Source of the DNA: Streptomyces sp. SAI-127
Lineage (GTDB): Bacteria > Actinomycetota > Actinomycetes > Streptomycetales > Streptomycetaceae
Reading direction: 5' to 3'
NCBI RefSeq assembly: GCF_029894425.1
Contig: NZ_JARXYJ010000001.1
Coordinates: forward strand, 8,638,501-8,702,500
Length of the DNA stretch: 64,000 nt
Under the pieces are notes generated by a model. The model worked only from the letters and a program-made list of their open reading frames with translations, searched no databases and was not told where the DNA came from. Positions 25,197 to 36,215 of the stretch are shown in pieces (the first letter of the stretch is position 1; each line of letters begins with the position of its first letter). Both the position numbers and the translations under genes were made by a program.

Positions 25197-26492
25197 ATGG
25201 GCGACCCGGCACTGTCCCGCCGTGGCTTTCTGGCGGCATCCGCCGCGGCCGGTCTGGGCATGACGACACTGACCGGCTGCGGCGGCGACTCGGGCGGAGG
25301 ATCGTCCGACGGGACGACCACGGTGGAGTGGTGGAACATCTCCACCACCGAGCCGGCGAAGAGTGTCTGGGCGGCGCTCGCCAAGAAGTTCGAGGCCGCG
25401 AACCCCAAGGTCAAGATAAAGATCGTCCAGCTGGAGAACGACGCCTACAAGTCGAAGATGACGGCGCTGACCGCCTCCGGGAAGCTCCCCGACATCTTCC
25501 ACACCTGGGGCGGCGGCGTCCTCAAGCAGCAGGTCGACGCGGGGCTCGTCGAGGATCTGACCGACCGGACCAAGCCGTGGGCCGACGGTCTTCTGAAGGT
25601 CACCAAGGAGCCGTACATCCTCGACGACAAGGTCTACGGCATCCCGTTCGACATGGGCATGATCGGGTTCTGGTACAACAAGGCGCTCTTCAAGAAGGCC
25701 GGTGTCAGCGAGCCGCCCACCACCTGGGGCGGGTTCCTGGAGGCCGTGAGCAAGCTGAAGTCCAGGAACATCACGCCCATCGCCCTCGCGGGCAAGGAGA
25801 AGTGGCCCGGCATGTACTACTGGGCCTACCTCGCGATGCGCACCGCCGGCATCGACGCCCTCCAGAAGGCCAGCGAGGACAAGGACTTCACCGCTGCGGG
25901 GTTCGTCGAGGCCGGTCGGCACCTCAAGGAACTCGTGGACCTCCAGCCCTTCCAGAAGGGGTTCCTCAACGCCGCCTACTCCACCCCCACCGGCCAGGCG
26001 GCGGCCGTCGGCAACGGCAAGGCGGCCATGGAACTCATGGGCCAGTGGGCCCCGTCCGTCCAGGCCGACTCCGGCAAGGGTCTCGGCAACGACCTTGGCT
26101 TCTTCCCGTTCCCGGCGGTCGAGGGCGGCAAGGGCGCCATCACCGAGGTGTTCGGCGGAGGCGGCGGACACGCCCTGCGCCGGGGTGCCCCGCAGGCGGC
26201 GGTCGACTTCCTGAAGTTCTTCGCCTCCGAGGCCACCGAGCTGGAACTGGTCAAGAAGACCAGCGTCCTTCCCGTGCTCCCGAACGCGGAGAAGGCCATG
26301 ACCGACCCCAACCTCAAGCTCGTACAGGCGCAGTTGAAGGCCGCCACCGGCTTCCAGCTCTACCTCGACCAGGCGTACGCGCCCGCCGTGGGCCAGGAGG
26401 TCAACGACAGCGTGGCCGCGCTGATCGCCGGCTCCAAGTCCCCGGAACAGGTCGCCCAGTCGATCACGCAGACCGCGAAGGAAGAGCAGTAG
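25197..26492 (+). CDS. Sugar ABC transporter substrate-binding lipoprotein (probably xylo-oligosaccharide)
   Basis: 431 residues, family 1 extracellular solute-binding protein anchored by lipid. The N-terminus joins a twin-arginine motif (SRRGFLAAS, residues 7-15) to a lipobox LTGC with the modified Cys28, indicating Tat-exported lipoprotein. Mature part: VEWWNIS, DIFHTWGGGVLKQQ and WYNKALFKKAGVSEPPTTW are typical of disaccharide/oligosaccharide binding proteins. ATG 25197 has AAGGAG 7 bases upstream. It is first in an operon with two permeases and a GH10 xylanase, which points to xylobiose or longer xylo-oligosaccharides as ligand, close to BxlE. No ATPase is encoded nearby, so the shared MsiK ATPase is probably used. 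Confidence 0.88.
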   Translation: MGDPALSRRGFLAASAAAGLGMTTLTGCGGDSGGGSSDGTTTVEWWNISTTEPAKSVWAALAKKFEAANPKVKIKIVQLENDAYKSKMTALTASGKLPDIFHTWGGGVLKQQVDAGLVEDLTDRTKPWADGLLKVTKEPYILDDKVYGIPFDMGMIGFWYNKALFKKAGVSEPPTTWGGFLEAVSKLKSRNITPIALAGKEKWPGMYYWAYLAMRTAGIDALQKASEDKDFTAAGFVEAGRHLKELVDLQPFQKGFLNAAYSTPTGQAAAVGNGKAAMELMGQWAPSVQADSGKGLGNDLGFFPFPAVEGGKGAITEVFGGGGGHALRRGAPQAAVDFLKFFASEATELELVKKTSVLPVLPNAEKAMTDPNLKLVQAQLKAATGFQLYLDQAYAPAVGQEVNDSVAALIAGSKSPEQVAQSITQTAKEEQ

Positions 26493-26498
26493 CCCGCG

Positions 26499-27493
26499 AT
26501 GACCTCCACGTTCCTCGCAGACAAGCGGAGCGGTCCGGGCACCGATCTCCCGCCCCCGGAATCAGTCAGGGCCCGGGGGCGGGGCCGGCGGCGTGTACTG
26601 CACTGGCTGACCGCGGTCGGCTTCCAACTGCCCGCCCTGGTGCTGTTCATCGGCATGGTCCTGCTGCCGATGCTGTTCGCCCTGTACGCCGCCTTCTTCC
26701 GCTGGGGCGGCTTCGGCATGCCCTCCGACTACGTCGGCACGGACAACTTCACCCAGCTCTTCGACAACCCGGTCTTCCTGGGCGACCTGTGGCGCTGCCT
26801 GGTCCTGGTCGTGCTGTCCCTCGCGTTCCAACTGCCGTTCGCGCTCGTCATGGCGGTCCTCCTCAACCAGAAGCTGCGCGGCAGGGCCGTCTACCGGATG
26901 CTGTTCTTCGCGCCCTACGTCCTGTCAGAAGCGATCACCGGCGTGCTGTTCAGCATGGTCTTCGCCCCGGACTCCGGACTCGCCGACCACATCTTCGGAG
27001 CGGTCGGCCTGGACGGCGTGGGCGGGCTGTGGTTCGCCGATCCCTCCTACGTCATGGCGACGCTCTTCCTGGTCATGATGTGGAAGTACTTCGGCTTCCA
27101 CATGATGCTGTACCTGGCCGGACTCCAGTCCATCCCACGGGAGTTGACCGAGGCCGCTCTCATCGACGGCGCCAGCCCCTGGCAGCGGTTCCGCAACGTC
27201 ACCCTGCCGCTCCTCGCGCCCACTCTGCGGATCAGCATCTTCCTGTCCGTCATCGGCTCGATCCAGCTCTTCGACCTCGTGTGGGTGGTCACCCAGGGCG
27301 GCCCCGACCACCACTCCGAAACCATGGCCGTGACCATGTTCCAGTACGGCTTCAAGCGCTACCAGGTCGGCTACGCCAGCGCGATCAGCGTGGTCATGTT
27401 CGGCATCTGCCTCGTCTTCGCCCTCGCTTACCAGCGGTTCGTGCTCCGCCGCGACCTCGAAGGGGCCACCACGACGATGAGGGGGGACGGCAA

Positions 27494-27497
<4 letters not shown>
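26499..27497 (+). CDS. Sugar ABC transporter permease (first, MalF-like)
   Basis: 332 residues with six predicted transmembrane helices after a cytosolic, charged N-terminus. The binding-protein-dependent permease signature EAALIDGASPWQRFRNVTLP (EAA loop that docks on the ATPase) is intact near residue 220. It starts 6 bases after the binding-protein stop and its own stop overlaps the next gene by 4 bases, so the three are co-translated. Forms the membrane channel with the 27494 product. Confidence 0.92.
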
Positions 27498-29420
<1,923 letters not shown>

Positions 29421-29819
29421 GGGACGGCGGCGCTACGAGGACTCCCGTCGGTTCGTCCACGCGCTTCCGCCGGGCTCTGACCCAAGAGCCCGCTCCGGGC
29501 GACTCGGATCGGCCGCGCCGGTGGCCGGCTCGGGCCGCTCGGCCGCCGCCTGCCGGGGCCGCGGTGGGTCGCCGACGGGGGCGGCGGCGGGCCAAGGTCC
29601 CGGCCCGCCTCCCGGGGGGCCTCTCTCCGAGCGGGGCCGCTTCGCAGGGTGCGGGTGGCCTCGGGTGGTCCGCCCGAGGGTCTGCCCAGCCGGTCCGGCA
29701 GGCGTGTTTGTGTCTGTCGGGGTGGTGGCTCGGTTCGCCGGATGGGCCGTGGTCCGTCAGGGGATGGCTGGTGGTGTGGGGTGCGGCGGGCGTGTCGGTG
29801 TCTGCCGGGATGGCGCCCG
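29421..29819. other. Gene-free region between convergent xylanase and LacI genes, with hairpin
   Basis: No gene is supported. CGGGCTCT at 29471-29478 and AGAGCCCG at 29485-29492 form a perfect 8-bp hairpin 50 bases after the xylanase stop, a possible terminator without T-run. The right part (29700-29819) contains an imperfect copy of the end of the LacI gene (see repeat entry). Confidence 0.6.
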
Positions 29820-29847
29820 TCAGCGGATGGCCGGTGGTGTGGTGCTC
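29756..29847. repeat. Imperfect direct repeat duplicating the 3' end of the LacI gene
   Basis: The block at 29756-29784 (GTCAGGGGATGGCTGGTGG...) is nearly repeated at 29819-29847 (GTCAGCGGATGGCCGGTGG...), 63 bases later. On the minus strand both end in TPPAI plus one residue and a stop (TPPAIR at the real gene end, TPPAIP in the copy). A second related pair, GTGTCTGTCGG at 29710 and GTGTCTGCCGG at 29798, belongs to the same duplication but with an 88-base offset. Confidence 0.65.
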
Positions 29848-30857
29848 GAGCGCACCACCAGTTCCGTGCCCAGCTCCACGCGCGGTGAGTCCGGGCGTTC
29901 GCCGCGGGCGAGTTTGAGGACCGTGCGGACGGCCAGTTTGCCCATGTCGGCGAGTGGCTGGCGCACGGTGGTCAGTGGGGGCGACGACCAGCGGACTTCC
30001 GGAAGGTCGTCGAAACCCACCACGCTCATGTCCTCCGGCACCCTCAGCCCGCGTCTCCGCAGCGCCTCGATCGCACCGAGGGCCATCTGGTCGCTGGCCG
30101 CGAAGACGGCGGTCGGCGGCTCGGGCAGGTCGAGGAGCTTCTCGCAGCCGGCGAAGCCGGACTCCGGGTGGAAGTCGCCGGGCACGACCAGGGACTCGTC
30201 GAGGGTGAGCCCGGCGCCCTCGAGAGCGGCGCGGTAGCCGTCGTAGCGGGCCCGCGAGCACAGCAGCCGGGGCGGCCCCGCGATCAGGCCGATCCTGCGG
30301 TGGCCCAATGACAGCAGGTGATCGGTGGCCGCGAGCCCTCCCGACCAGTTGGCGGCGCCGATGGTGGGGGCGTCCAGTGCGGGGGAGCCGGCCGGGTCGA
30401 CGACCACGAGCGGGACGCCCAGGGCGCGCAGCTCGTCGTGCAGGACCGTGTCGAGCGCCGAGGTGACGAGGACGACCCCGTCGGAGGCGCGAGCGCGCAG
30501 ATTGCGCATCCACTCGCGTGCGTCGCCCGAGCGGCCGTGGATCGCGGAGACGACGGTCCCGACGCCCTCCGCGTGGGCGACCTCCTCGACCCCCCGGATG
30601 ATCTCCACGGCCCAGGGGCTGTCGAGGTCGTTGAAGACCAGGTCGAGCAGGGCGGCGCGGGTGCCGGGGGCCGCGGGGCGCTTGCGGTAGCCGTACTTCT
30701 GGAGCAGCTCCTCGACGCGGGCGCGGGTGTGCGGGGACACGTCCGACCGGCCGTTGACCACCCGGGACACCGTCGGCACCGAGACCCCGGCCTGTCGGGC
30801 GATCTCCGTGATGGTGATTCTGCCCCGGGGCCCGGCGTCCGCCTCGCCTGCTCTCAC
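29820..30857 (-). CDS. LacI-family transcriptional repressor of the xylan cluster
   Basis: 345 residues. N-terminal LacI helix-turn-helix ITITEIARQAGVSVPTVSRVVNG (about 13-35) with hinge helix, then a periplasmic-binding-protein-like sensor domain (LVFNDLDSPWAVEIIRGVEE to GFDDLPEVRWSSPPLTTVRQP). The GTG at 30857 has GGAGG 7 bases upstream. It is convergent to the xylanase gene and probably controls the transport operon through CGAAA-N-TTTCG operators; a similar half-preserved site (CGAAACTTCC at 30882-30891) lies just before its own start and suggests autoregulation. The likely inducer is xylobiose or a related sugar; this is inference from context. Confidence 0.88.
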   Translation of the reverse strand: MRAGEADAGPRGRITITEIARQAGVSVPTVSRVVNGRSDVSPHTRARVEELLQKYGYRKRPAAPGTRAALLDLVFNDLDSPWAVEIIRGVEEVAHAEGVGTVVSAIHGRSGDAREWMRNLRARASDGVVLVTSALDTVLHDELRALGVPLVVVDPAGSPALDAPTIGAANWSGGLAATDHLLSLGHRRIGLIAGPPRLLCSRARYDGYRAALEGAGLTLDESLVVPGDFHPESGFAGCEKLLDLPEPPTAVFAASDQMALGAIEALRRRGLRVPEDMSVVGFDDLPEVRWSSPPLTTVRQPLADMGKLAVRTVLKLARGERPDSPRVELGTELVVRSSTTPPAIR

Positions 30858-30881
30858 TTGCCCACCTCCGCGTCAACGTCT

Positions 30882-30891
30882 CGAAACTTCC
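30882..30891. promoter_or_regulatory. Possible autoregulatory operator of the LacI gene
   Basis: CGAAACTTCC keeps the left half and centre of the CGAAACTTTCG operator found before the transport operon. It lies 24 bases upstream of the LacI start codon, close to where its promoter must be. Confidence 0.4.
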
Positions 30892-31035
30892 AGGAGTCTT
30901 CCGGAAAAGCGGGTTCCTGCACAAGGCGTCACAGGGAGTGATCGCCGTTGGACATGCGTCGGGGCCGGTGCGCAGACAGTCGCTGCGAGCCGGCCCCTCA
31001 GGTCTCCGGGCGGTACGGCGGCCGCCCGGGCGTTT

Positions 31036-31260
31036 TCAGGCGGCCGCCACCGCGAGGGGGCGGTGCGGGGCGATGACCCGGCCGTCGGGCAGGAGCTCAC
31101 CGGTGTCCTCGAAGAGCAGAACGCCGTTGCACAGCAGGCTCCAGCCCTGCTCCGGGTGGTGCGCCACGAGGCGGGCGGACTCCCGGTCGGCGGAGGCGGC
31201 GGTGGGACACGGTGGCTGGTGCTGGCACATTGGTGGGATCTTTCGCTGTGTTGTGGTCAT
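31036..31260 (-). CDS. Small conserved Streptomyces protein (DUF5999-like)
   Basis: 74 residues, with MCQHQPPCPTAASADRESAR, then HHPEQGWSLLCNGVLLFEDTG, then ELLPDGRVIAPHRPL. I recognise this as a widespread short Streptomyces protein that ends in a fixed pattern and has conserved cysteines and histidines in CQHQPPC; I believe it is the DUF5999 family. Function unknown. ATG 31260 has GGGGGA 5 bases upstream; the internal ATG at 31230 is the start in some relatives but has no ribosome binding site here. A repeated palindromic sequence 200 bases upstream may control it. Confidence 0.75.
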   Translation of the reverse strand: MTTTQRKIPPMCQHQPPCPTAASADRESARLVAHHPEQGWSLLCNGVLLFEDTGELLPDGRVIAPHRPLAVAAA

Positions 31261-31459
31261 GACGTCCCCCGTTGCGATAACTCAGTCGGAACCCAGTGTT
31301 GCCCTACGGGCGTCAATCCGCAGGTATTTCGCATCACCACTTCTTCACAGGTTGGAGACGCTTCACCCGGCCGGACGGTTCATCCCAACTGCACTGTCCC
31401 TTCGGATGGTTCGCAGTGGCCGGATAGGGCTAGTCCACCTGGAGTCAGACCCGAGTTGG

Positions 31460-31491
31460 GCTCGTCCGAGCAATTGTGCGCTCGTACGAGC
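31460..31491. promoter_or_regulatory. Two-copy palindromic operator candidate upstream of the DUF5999-like gene
   Basis: GCTCGTACGAGC at 31480-31491 is a perfect 12-base palindrome. GCTCGTCCGAGC at 31460-31471 differs at one position. Both are followed by CAA, giving a direct repeat GCTCGTNCGAGCAA with a 20-base period, close to two helical turns. This is a typical layout for co-operative regulator binding. The rest of 31261-31616 shows nothing else recognisable. Confidence 0.5.
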
Positions 31492-31616
31492 AAATGGTCT
31501 TCTGTGTGATCCCTGGGGATTTTGTACGACCCTAATGGCACCGGAAACGGAGTCGTACCCCGCTACCCGGAATTCGGGGCGGGGCACGAGGTGGTGGGCG
31601 ACTCGAGCGGACGAAC

Positions 31617-32183
31617 TCAGGCGGGCGAGCCGAGGAGCGGGGCCGGAGTCACCCGATGGGCGAGTACCGGGAGCAGCTCGGCTGCCCGGTGCGGGCGGTG
31701 GGCGGCGATGCCGGGCGGGGCCGGCGCCAGTGGGACGAGCAGGTCGGTGGCGGCGAGGCGGCCCGTGGCGGCGTCCGCCGCGCAGTCGCCGTGCAGCCAC
31801 AGCGCGAGCATGTAGAGGCCCGGGATCGACAGCAGGCGCGGCTGGTACGGCTGCTGCATCACCTCCGCCTGACGCAGTGCCCGCTCGGTGGACGCGATGT
31901 AGGGGCCCTCGAAGAAGTGCGAGAAGGCCCAGCCGTCCGGGGTCAGCATGGTCTCGGCCGCGGCCACCGAGCGATCGCCGCAGCGGATCAGGAAACGCCA
32001 CCCGGTCAGCCGGGTGGCGGTGCCGTCCAGGACGTGTACGGGTAGGGGGAGCTCGGGTGTGACGGGTCCCTGGGCGCGGAGCAGGGAGGGGGTCCGGGCC
32101 TCGCGGACCGCGGTGGGCGAGGCGAGTGCGGTGAGGACGGAGCGAAGTGCTGGGGCGGGAGCCGGGGGTACATGCAGCGGCAT
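31617..32183 (-). CDS. Conserved hypothetical protein
   Basis: 188 residues, no family that I can name. It has an ordered central region (LPVHVLDGTATRLTGWRFLI, AETMLTPDGWAFSHFFEGPYI, LSIPGLYMLALWLHGD) between Ala/Pro-rich ends, and reads as a soluble protein with no signal peptide. Codon bias is normal for the organism. The start ATG at 32183 lacks a strong ribosome binding site; CGACCCACC region upstream gives little help. It is an isolated leftward gene between the DUF5999-like gene and the divergent GCS2-type ligase. Confidence 0.7.
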   Translation of the reverse strand: MPLHVPPAPAPALRSVLTALASPTAVREARTPSLLRAQGPVTPELPLPVHVLDGTATRLTGWRFLIRCGDRSVAAAETMLTPDGWAFSHFFEGPYIASTERALRQAEVMQQPYQPRLLSIPGLYMLALWLHGDCAADAATGRLAATDLLVPLAPAPPGIAAHRPHRAAELLPVLAHRVTPAPLLGSPA

Positions 32184-32707
32184 GGTGGGTCGCCTCTCAT
32201 TCGACAGGCATGGTGGCGCGAGGGCGGGGGCGGACGGCGCTGTCAGCTCACGAAGGTCAGAGAGGCGGGGGCCGGGGTCCGGTGACGCGGGTGCGGGTGG
32301 GACTGCTGTGCGTCACCTGACGGCAGGATCCAGGACCGCGGGTGCCAACCCTCTGCCTTGTTCGCGAAGTTTATACGACATGTGTTCAGACAGTGTTTCG
32401 TCTAGCCGCTTCCATCGCGCGGGGCAAGGGGCCATTCGGTCGGCGATACGCGAGAATGATCCCGATACCGTGACTCTTCGCGGCGGTGACCTCGGGAAAT
32501 GTTCGGGAAGTGGTCGGCCAATTCTCGTCGGCGTTTTTCACGAGTTCTTCGGGGCACTCGAAACTGCTGAGTGCTCCATGCCGAGTGAATGTGCCACCGG
32601 TCACTTCCGACAGGGTAGCGCGCTCGGGGCCGACGCGGGACGTTACCGATCGTTCCGGCTGGGCATCATCCCACCTGACTCATGACGCATCGAGGAGGGA
32701 CCCTTCG
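32184..32707. other. Intergenic region between divergent genes
   Basis: 524 bases separate the hypothetical gene at 32183 from the GCS2-type gene at 32708. The middle (32360-32480) is less GC-rich than the surroundings (TTCGCGAAGTTTATACGACATG), as promoter regions are here. No RNA, repeat or conserved operator is recognised. Confidence 0.45.
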
Positions 32708-34225
32708 ATGGGGGAGAAGGTCGTGGCAGGCCGGTTCGACCTGTCCGATCGCCAGCGCTACCGCGACAAGCTCCGCAGGTGCCTGACGGGGCTGGAGCGG
32801 CTCCTGGCGGAGCAGCGGTTCGATCGTCCCCAGAACCTGATGGGGCTGGAGATCGAATTGAATCTGGTCGGCACCGACGGTATGCCGAGAATGCTGAATG
32901 GAGAGGTCCTCGAACGCATCGCAAGCCGAGATTTCCAAACAGAACTCGCCATGTTCAACCTGGAAGTCAACATAGCCCCACACAGGCTGGGCGGCAGGGT
33001 ATTCGACCGGCTCGCCGAGGAACTCCGGACCTCGCTGGCGTATGCGGACCGTAAAGCGGGCGAGGTCGACGCGGGAATCGTGATGATCGGCATTCTCCCC
33101 ACCCTCGACCGCGACGACCTGGTCTCCTCCAACCTGTCCGACGTCGACCGCTACACGCTGCTCAACGACCAGATCGTGGCCGCCCGCGGTGAGGACTTCG
33201 TCCTCGACATCGACGGCGTGGAACGCCTCACCTGCACGTCGAAGTCGATCGCCCCGGAGGCCGCCTGCACCTCCGTGCAACTGCACCTCCAGGTCACGCC
33301 GGGACGCTTCGCCGACGTGTGGAACGCCGCGCAGGCGGTGGCCGGCGTGCAGATAGCCGTCGGCGCCAACTCGCCCTTCCTCTTCGGGCGTGAGCTGTGG
33401 TGCGAGTCCCGTCCGCCGCTCTTCCAGCAGTCCACGGACACCCGTCCGCCGGAGCTGCAGGCCCAGGGGGTGCGGCCGCGTACGTGGTTCGGGGAGCGGT
33501 GGATCTCCTCGGCGCACGACCTCTTCGAGGAGAACCTGCGCTACTTCCCGGCCCTGCTGCCCATCTGCGACGAGGAGGACCCGCTGGAGGTCCTCGACCA
33601 GGGCGGGGTGCCCTCGCTCGCCGAACTCGTCCTGCACAACGGCACGGTGTACCGCTGGAACCGGCCCGTATACGGCATCGCCGACGGTGTCCCGCACCTG
33701 CGCGTCGAGAACCGTGTGCTGCCGGCCGGCCCCACCATCACGGACGTGATCGCCAACGCGGCCTTCTACTACGGCCTCATCCGCGCCCTCGCCGAGGAGC
33801 CGCGGCCGGTGTGGACCAGACTGCCCTTCGAGGCGGCCGCGGCCAACTTCGACGCGGCCTGCCGGTACGGCATCGACGCGCGCATGGTCTGGCCCCGGCG
33901 CGGTCGCCTCGGCGGCACGGTCGAGGTCGACGCGGTGACCCTTGTACGCGACGAACTGCTGCCGCTCGCCGACGCGGGCCTCGCCGGGTGGGGCGTCGAG
34001 CCCGCCGACCGTGACCTCTACCTCGGGGTGATCGAGGAGCGGTGCCGGCGCCGGGCCAACGGGGCGTCCTGGCAGGCGGCGACGTTCCACCGGGCACTGG
34101 AGGCGGGACTGTCGCGGGACGCGGCACTGGCGGCCACGACACGGCGGTACGGCGAGCTGATGCACCAGGGAGAGCCGGTGCACACCTGGCCGGTGGGGTT
34201 GCCGGAGCCGGTGCCGCTGGGGTGA
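32708..34225 (+). CDS. GCS2-family carboxylate-amine ligase (glutamate-cysteine ligase-like)
   Basis: 505 residues. The N-terminal NLMGLEIELNLVGTDGMP, followed by FNLEVNIAPHRLGGRVF, is the ATP-grasp-like glutamate-binding part of the GCS2 fold; VQLHLQV, NSPFLFGRELWCESRPPLF and PVYGIADGVPHLRVENRVLPAGPT are further family blocks. Members join an amino acid to the gamma-carboxyl of glutamate. Streptomyces make mycothiol rather than glutathione, so a peptide or ergothioneine-type role (EgtA-like) or another amine acceptor is more likely than glutathione synthesis; the actual acceptor is unknown. ATG 32708 has GGAGGG 7 bases upstream. Stands alone. Confidence 0.83.
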   Translation: MGEKVVAGRFDLSDRQRYRDKLRRCLTGLERLLAEQRFDRPQNLMGLEIELNLVGTDGMPRMLNGEVLERIASRDFQTELAMFNLEVNIAPHRLGGRVFDRLAEELRTSLAYADRKAGEVDAGIVMIGILPTLDRDDLVSSNLSDVDRYTLLNDQIVAARGEDFVLDIDGVERLTCTSKSIAPEAACTSVQLHLQVTPGRFADVWNAAQAVAGVQIAVGANSPFLFGRELWCESRPPLFQQSTDTRPPELQAQGVRPRTWFGERWISSAHDLFEENLRYFPALLPICDEEDPLEVLDQGGVPSLAELVLHNGTVYRWNRPVYGIADGVPHLRVENRVLPAGPTITDVIANAAFYYGLIRALAEEPRPVWTRLPFEAAAANFDAACRYGIDARMVWPRRGRLGGTVEVDAVTLVRDELLPLADAGLAGWGVEPADRDLYLGVIEERCRRRANGASWQAATFHRALEAGLSRDAALAATTRRYGELMHQGEPVHTWPVGLPEPVPLG

Positions 34226-34246
34226 GGGCCTGGGTGACGCGCCGAG

Positions 34247-36028
34247 TCAGTCGCCGGCGCTGCCGCCCTGGGCGCCCGCGGCCACGATCGCCTTCAGGAT
34301 CACCGTGTGGATCTGGGCGGGGTCGTTGACCTGCTGGCCGGAACCGCCGGTGGCCTCGGCGAGCTGCTCGGCCTCCGCGCGGTCGGCGTCGGGTCCCACC
34401 GCGATCACGATCAGGGGTACCGGGCGTTCGGGACGGGAGAGTTTCTCCAGTTCGGAGACCAGCGCTCCGCGCGAGATGCTGCCGGGGTCCTGGTTGACCC
34501 CGTCGGTCAGCACGACCAGCGCGTTGAACTTGCCCTCGGCGTAGGAGGAGGTCGCCGCCTCGTACGCGGCGAGCGTGGTGTCGTACAACCCCGTCGCTCC
34601 GCCCGGCACCGGCTCCAGGCCGCCGAACGCCGCCGACAGCCGCTCTCTCTGGGTGCCGGCCCCGTCCGCGCTGGCGCCCAGACGGTCCGTCGGTACCAGG
34701 ACCTTGTAGTCCTTGTCGCCGTCGAGCTTGGTGGAGAACTTCCACAGGCCGATCTCGTCCTCCTGGGTGAAGGTCGCGAGGGCCTGGAGGAGGGACGCCT
34801 TGGTGACGTCCATCCGGGAGCGGCCGGTGCCCGGCACGGCCTCCGACATGGAGGAGGAGGCGTCCACGACCGTGGTGATCCGCGCACTCTGCACGGTGAT
34901 CGTCCAGGTGCCGAGCGCCTCCTGGAGCGCCGCCGCCGAGGCGGGCTCGCCCGCGGGTTCCGTGTACGGCTGCGGCACCTCGCCACCGGCCTTCGCGACC
35001 AGCGTCTTCGACACCTGGTCGTCGGAGGTGCGGAACCCCCGGTCCGTCAGCAGCTGTTCCTGCTCGGGCTTGCGCAGGTAGGTCATGAAGCGGATCGCCG
35101 CGCGGCTCTCGTCGGTGGTCAGTCGGGCCCCGTCGACCAGCGCGTAGGGGTAGTTCAGCCGCGGTGAACCGTCCTTGGGATAGAAGAAGTCCAGCCCGTC
35201 CCCGGCCTCCGCCGAGGAGTTGTGGGCGAACGCCGCCTGCTCGGACAGGACCAGCGCCTGATTGCGCTTCGGATTGCCCTGCTCGGTGCCCGAGGAGTCT
35301 CGCGGCAGCGTCTCCACGAGCTGGCCGTCGCTGTCGGAGATGCGCTGCGAGAGCGTCTTCATCATCGCCGCGGCCTGCGTCTCCCCGCCCGCGGCCTGGC
35401 CCGCCGCACTGGTGAGCCGGGTGAGGGCGAGCAGCCCGGTCGCGCTGCGCGCGGGGTCGGCGGCGCCCAGCTTGAGGGAGTCGTCCCGCAGGGTGGCGCC
35501 CGCGAGTCCGAGCCAGTCGTACGTCTTCTTCGGCCAGCCCAGCGACTTCGCGGCGGTCGGCACCATCGCCATCCCCACCGGGCTGGAGGCCACGTTGCCG
35601 ACCCGGGCCACCTCCGTCGCGTCGCCGTCCGCGGAGATCTGCTCCACCCACACGTCCGAGTCCGGCACCCACACCTGCACGCCGGGGTCCTTGCCGGCCG
35701 CGAGGGTGTCCCTGACCTTGTACGACTCGCGCGCGGTCACCGTGATGTCGACGCACCGCCCGTCGGAGGTGAGGTTCTCGTCGTGGGCCCGCTCGGCAGC
35801 GCTGCGCAGGGCGGGGGCGACATCGGGGGAGGCGGCGAGTTTGAGCCGTACCGCCTCGTCCCGGCAGGAGGAGCCGAAGGAGAGCAGGCCGCCCTGGACG
35901 GCGGCGGCCGTACCGCCGGCGACGGTCAGGACGAGGACCGTCGCGATGGCCACGGTACGGCGGCGCGCGCGTGGACGGGGGTCGCTGCCGCCCGCCCCAT
36001 ACTGATCGGGCAAGCTGTGACGTCCCAT
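34247..36028 (-). CDS. Membrane-anchored fusion of a solute-binding-like domain and a von Willebrand factor A domain
   Basis: 593 residues. A basic N-terminus (ARRRTVAIATVLVLTVAGG) gives one signal-anchor helix at about 25-43. Residues about 45-375 resemble a periplasmic binding protein (DPGVQVWVPDSDVWVEQI, FFYPKDGSPRLNYPYALVDG, AAIRFMTYLRKPEQ). Residues about 380-590 form a VWA domain with a complete MIDAS: DASSS at 389-393 and LTDGVN near 507. The MIDAS suggests metal-dependent protein or ligand binding outside the cell. ATG 36028 follows GGGGAGGG; an upstream start at 36097 is less likely. Single-gene unit between divergent or convergent neighbours. Ligand unknown. Confidence 0.82.
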   Translation of the reverse strand: MGRHSLPDQYGAGGSDPRPRARRRTVAIATVLVLTVAGGTAAAVQGGLLSFGSSCRDEAVRLKLAASPDVAPALRSAAERAHDENLTSDGRCVDITVTARESYKVRDTLAAGKDPGVQVWVPDSDVWVEQISADGDATEVARVGNVASSPVGMAMVPTAAKSLGWPKKTYDWLGLAGATLRDDSLKLGAADPARSATGLLALTRLTSAAGQAAGGETQAAAMMKTLSQRISDSDGQLVETLPRDSSGTEQGNPKRNQALVLSEQAAFAHNSSAEAGDGLDFFYPKDGSPRLNYPYALVDGARLTTDESRAAIRFMTYLRKPEQEQLLTDRGFRTSDDQVSKTLVAKAGGEVPQPYTEPAGEPASAAALQEALGTWTITVQSARITTVVDASSSMSEAVPGTGRSRMDVTKASLLQALATFTQEDEIGLWKFSTKLDGDKDYKVLVPTDRLGASADGAGTQRERLSAAFGGLEPVPGGATGLYDTTLAAYEAATSSYAEGKFNALVVLTDGVNQDPGSISRGALVSELEKLSRPERPVPLIVIAVGPDADRAEAEQLAEATGGSGQQVNDPAQIHTVILKAIVAAGAQGGSAGD

Positions 36029-36215
36029 GACGGTGGTGCCCTCCCCTGTCGATCTCCGTGCCGGCACGGCCGTGTACGGCAGGAAAGAGGGAGGCACGCC
36101 CCCGTACGGCGTCCGTCCCCCCGACGGCCTTGCGCACGATCTTCGTAACTTCTTTCGAAGGACCCTAGCGGGGCGGGGATGGGGATGAGGCTGGATTACT
36201 CAACTGGAGGCAGGT

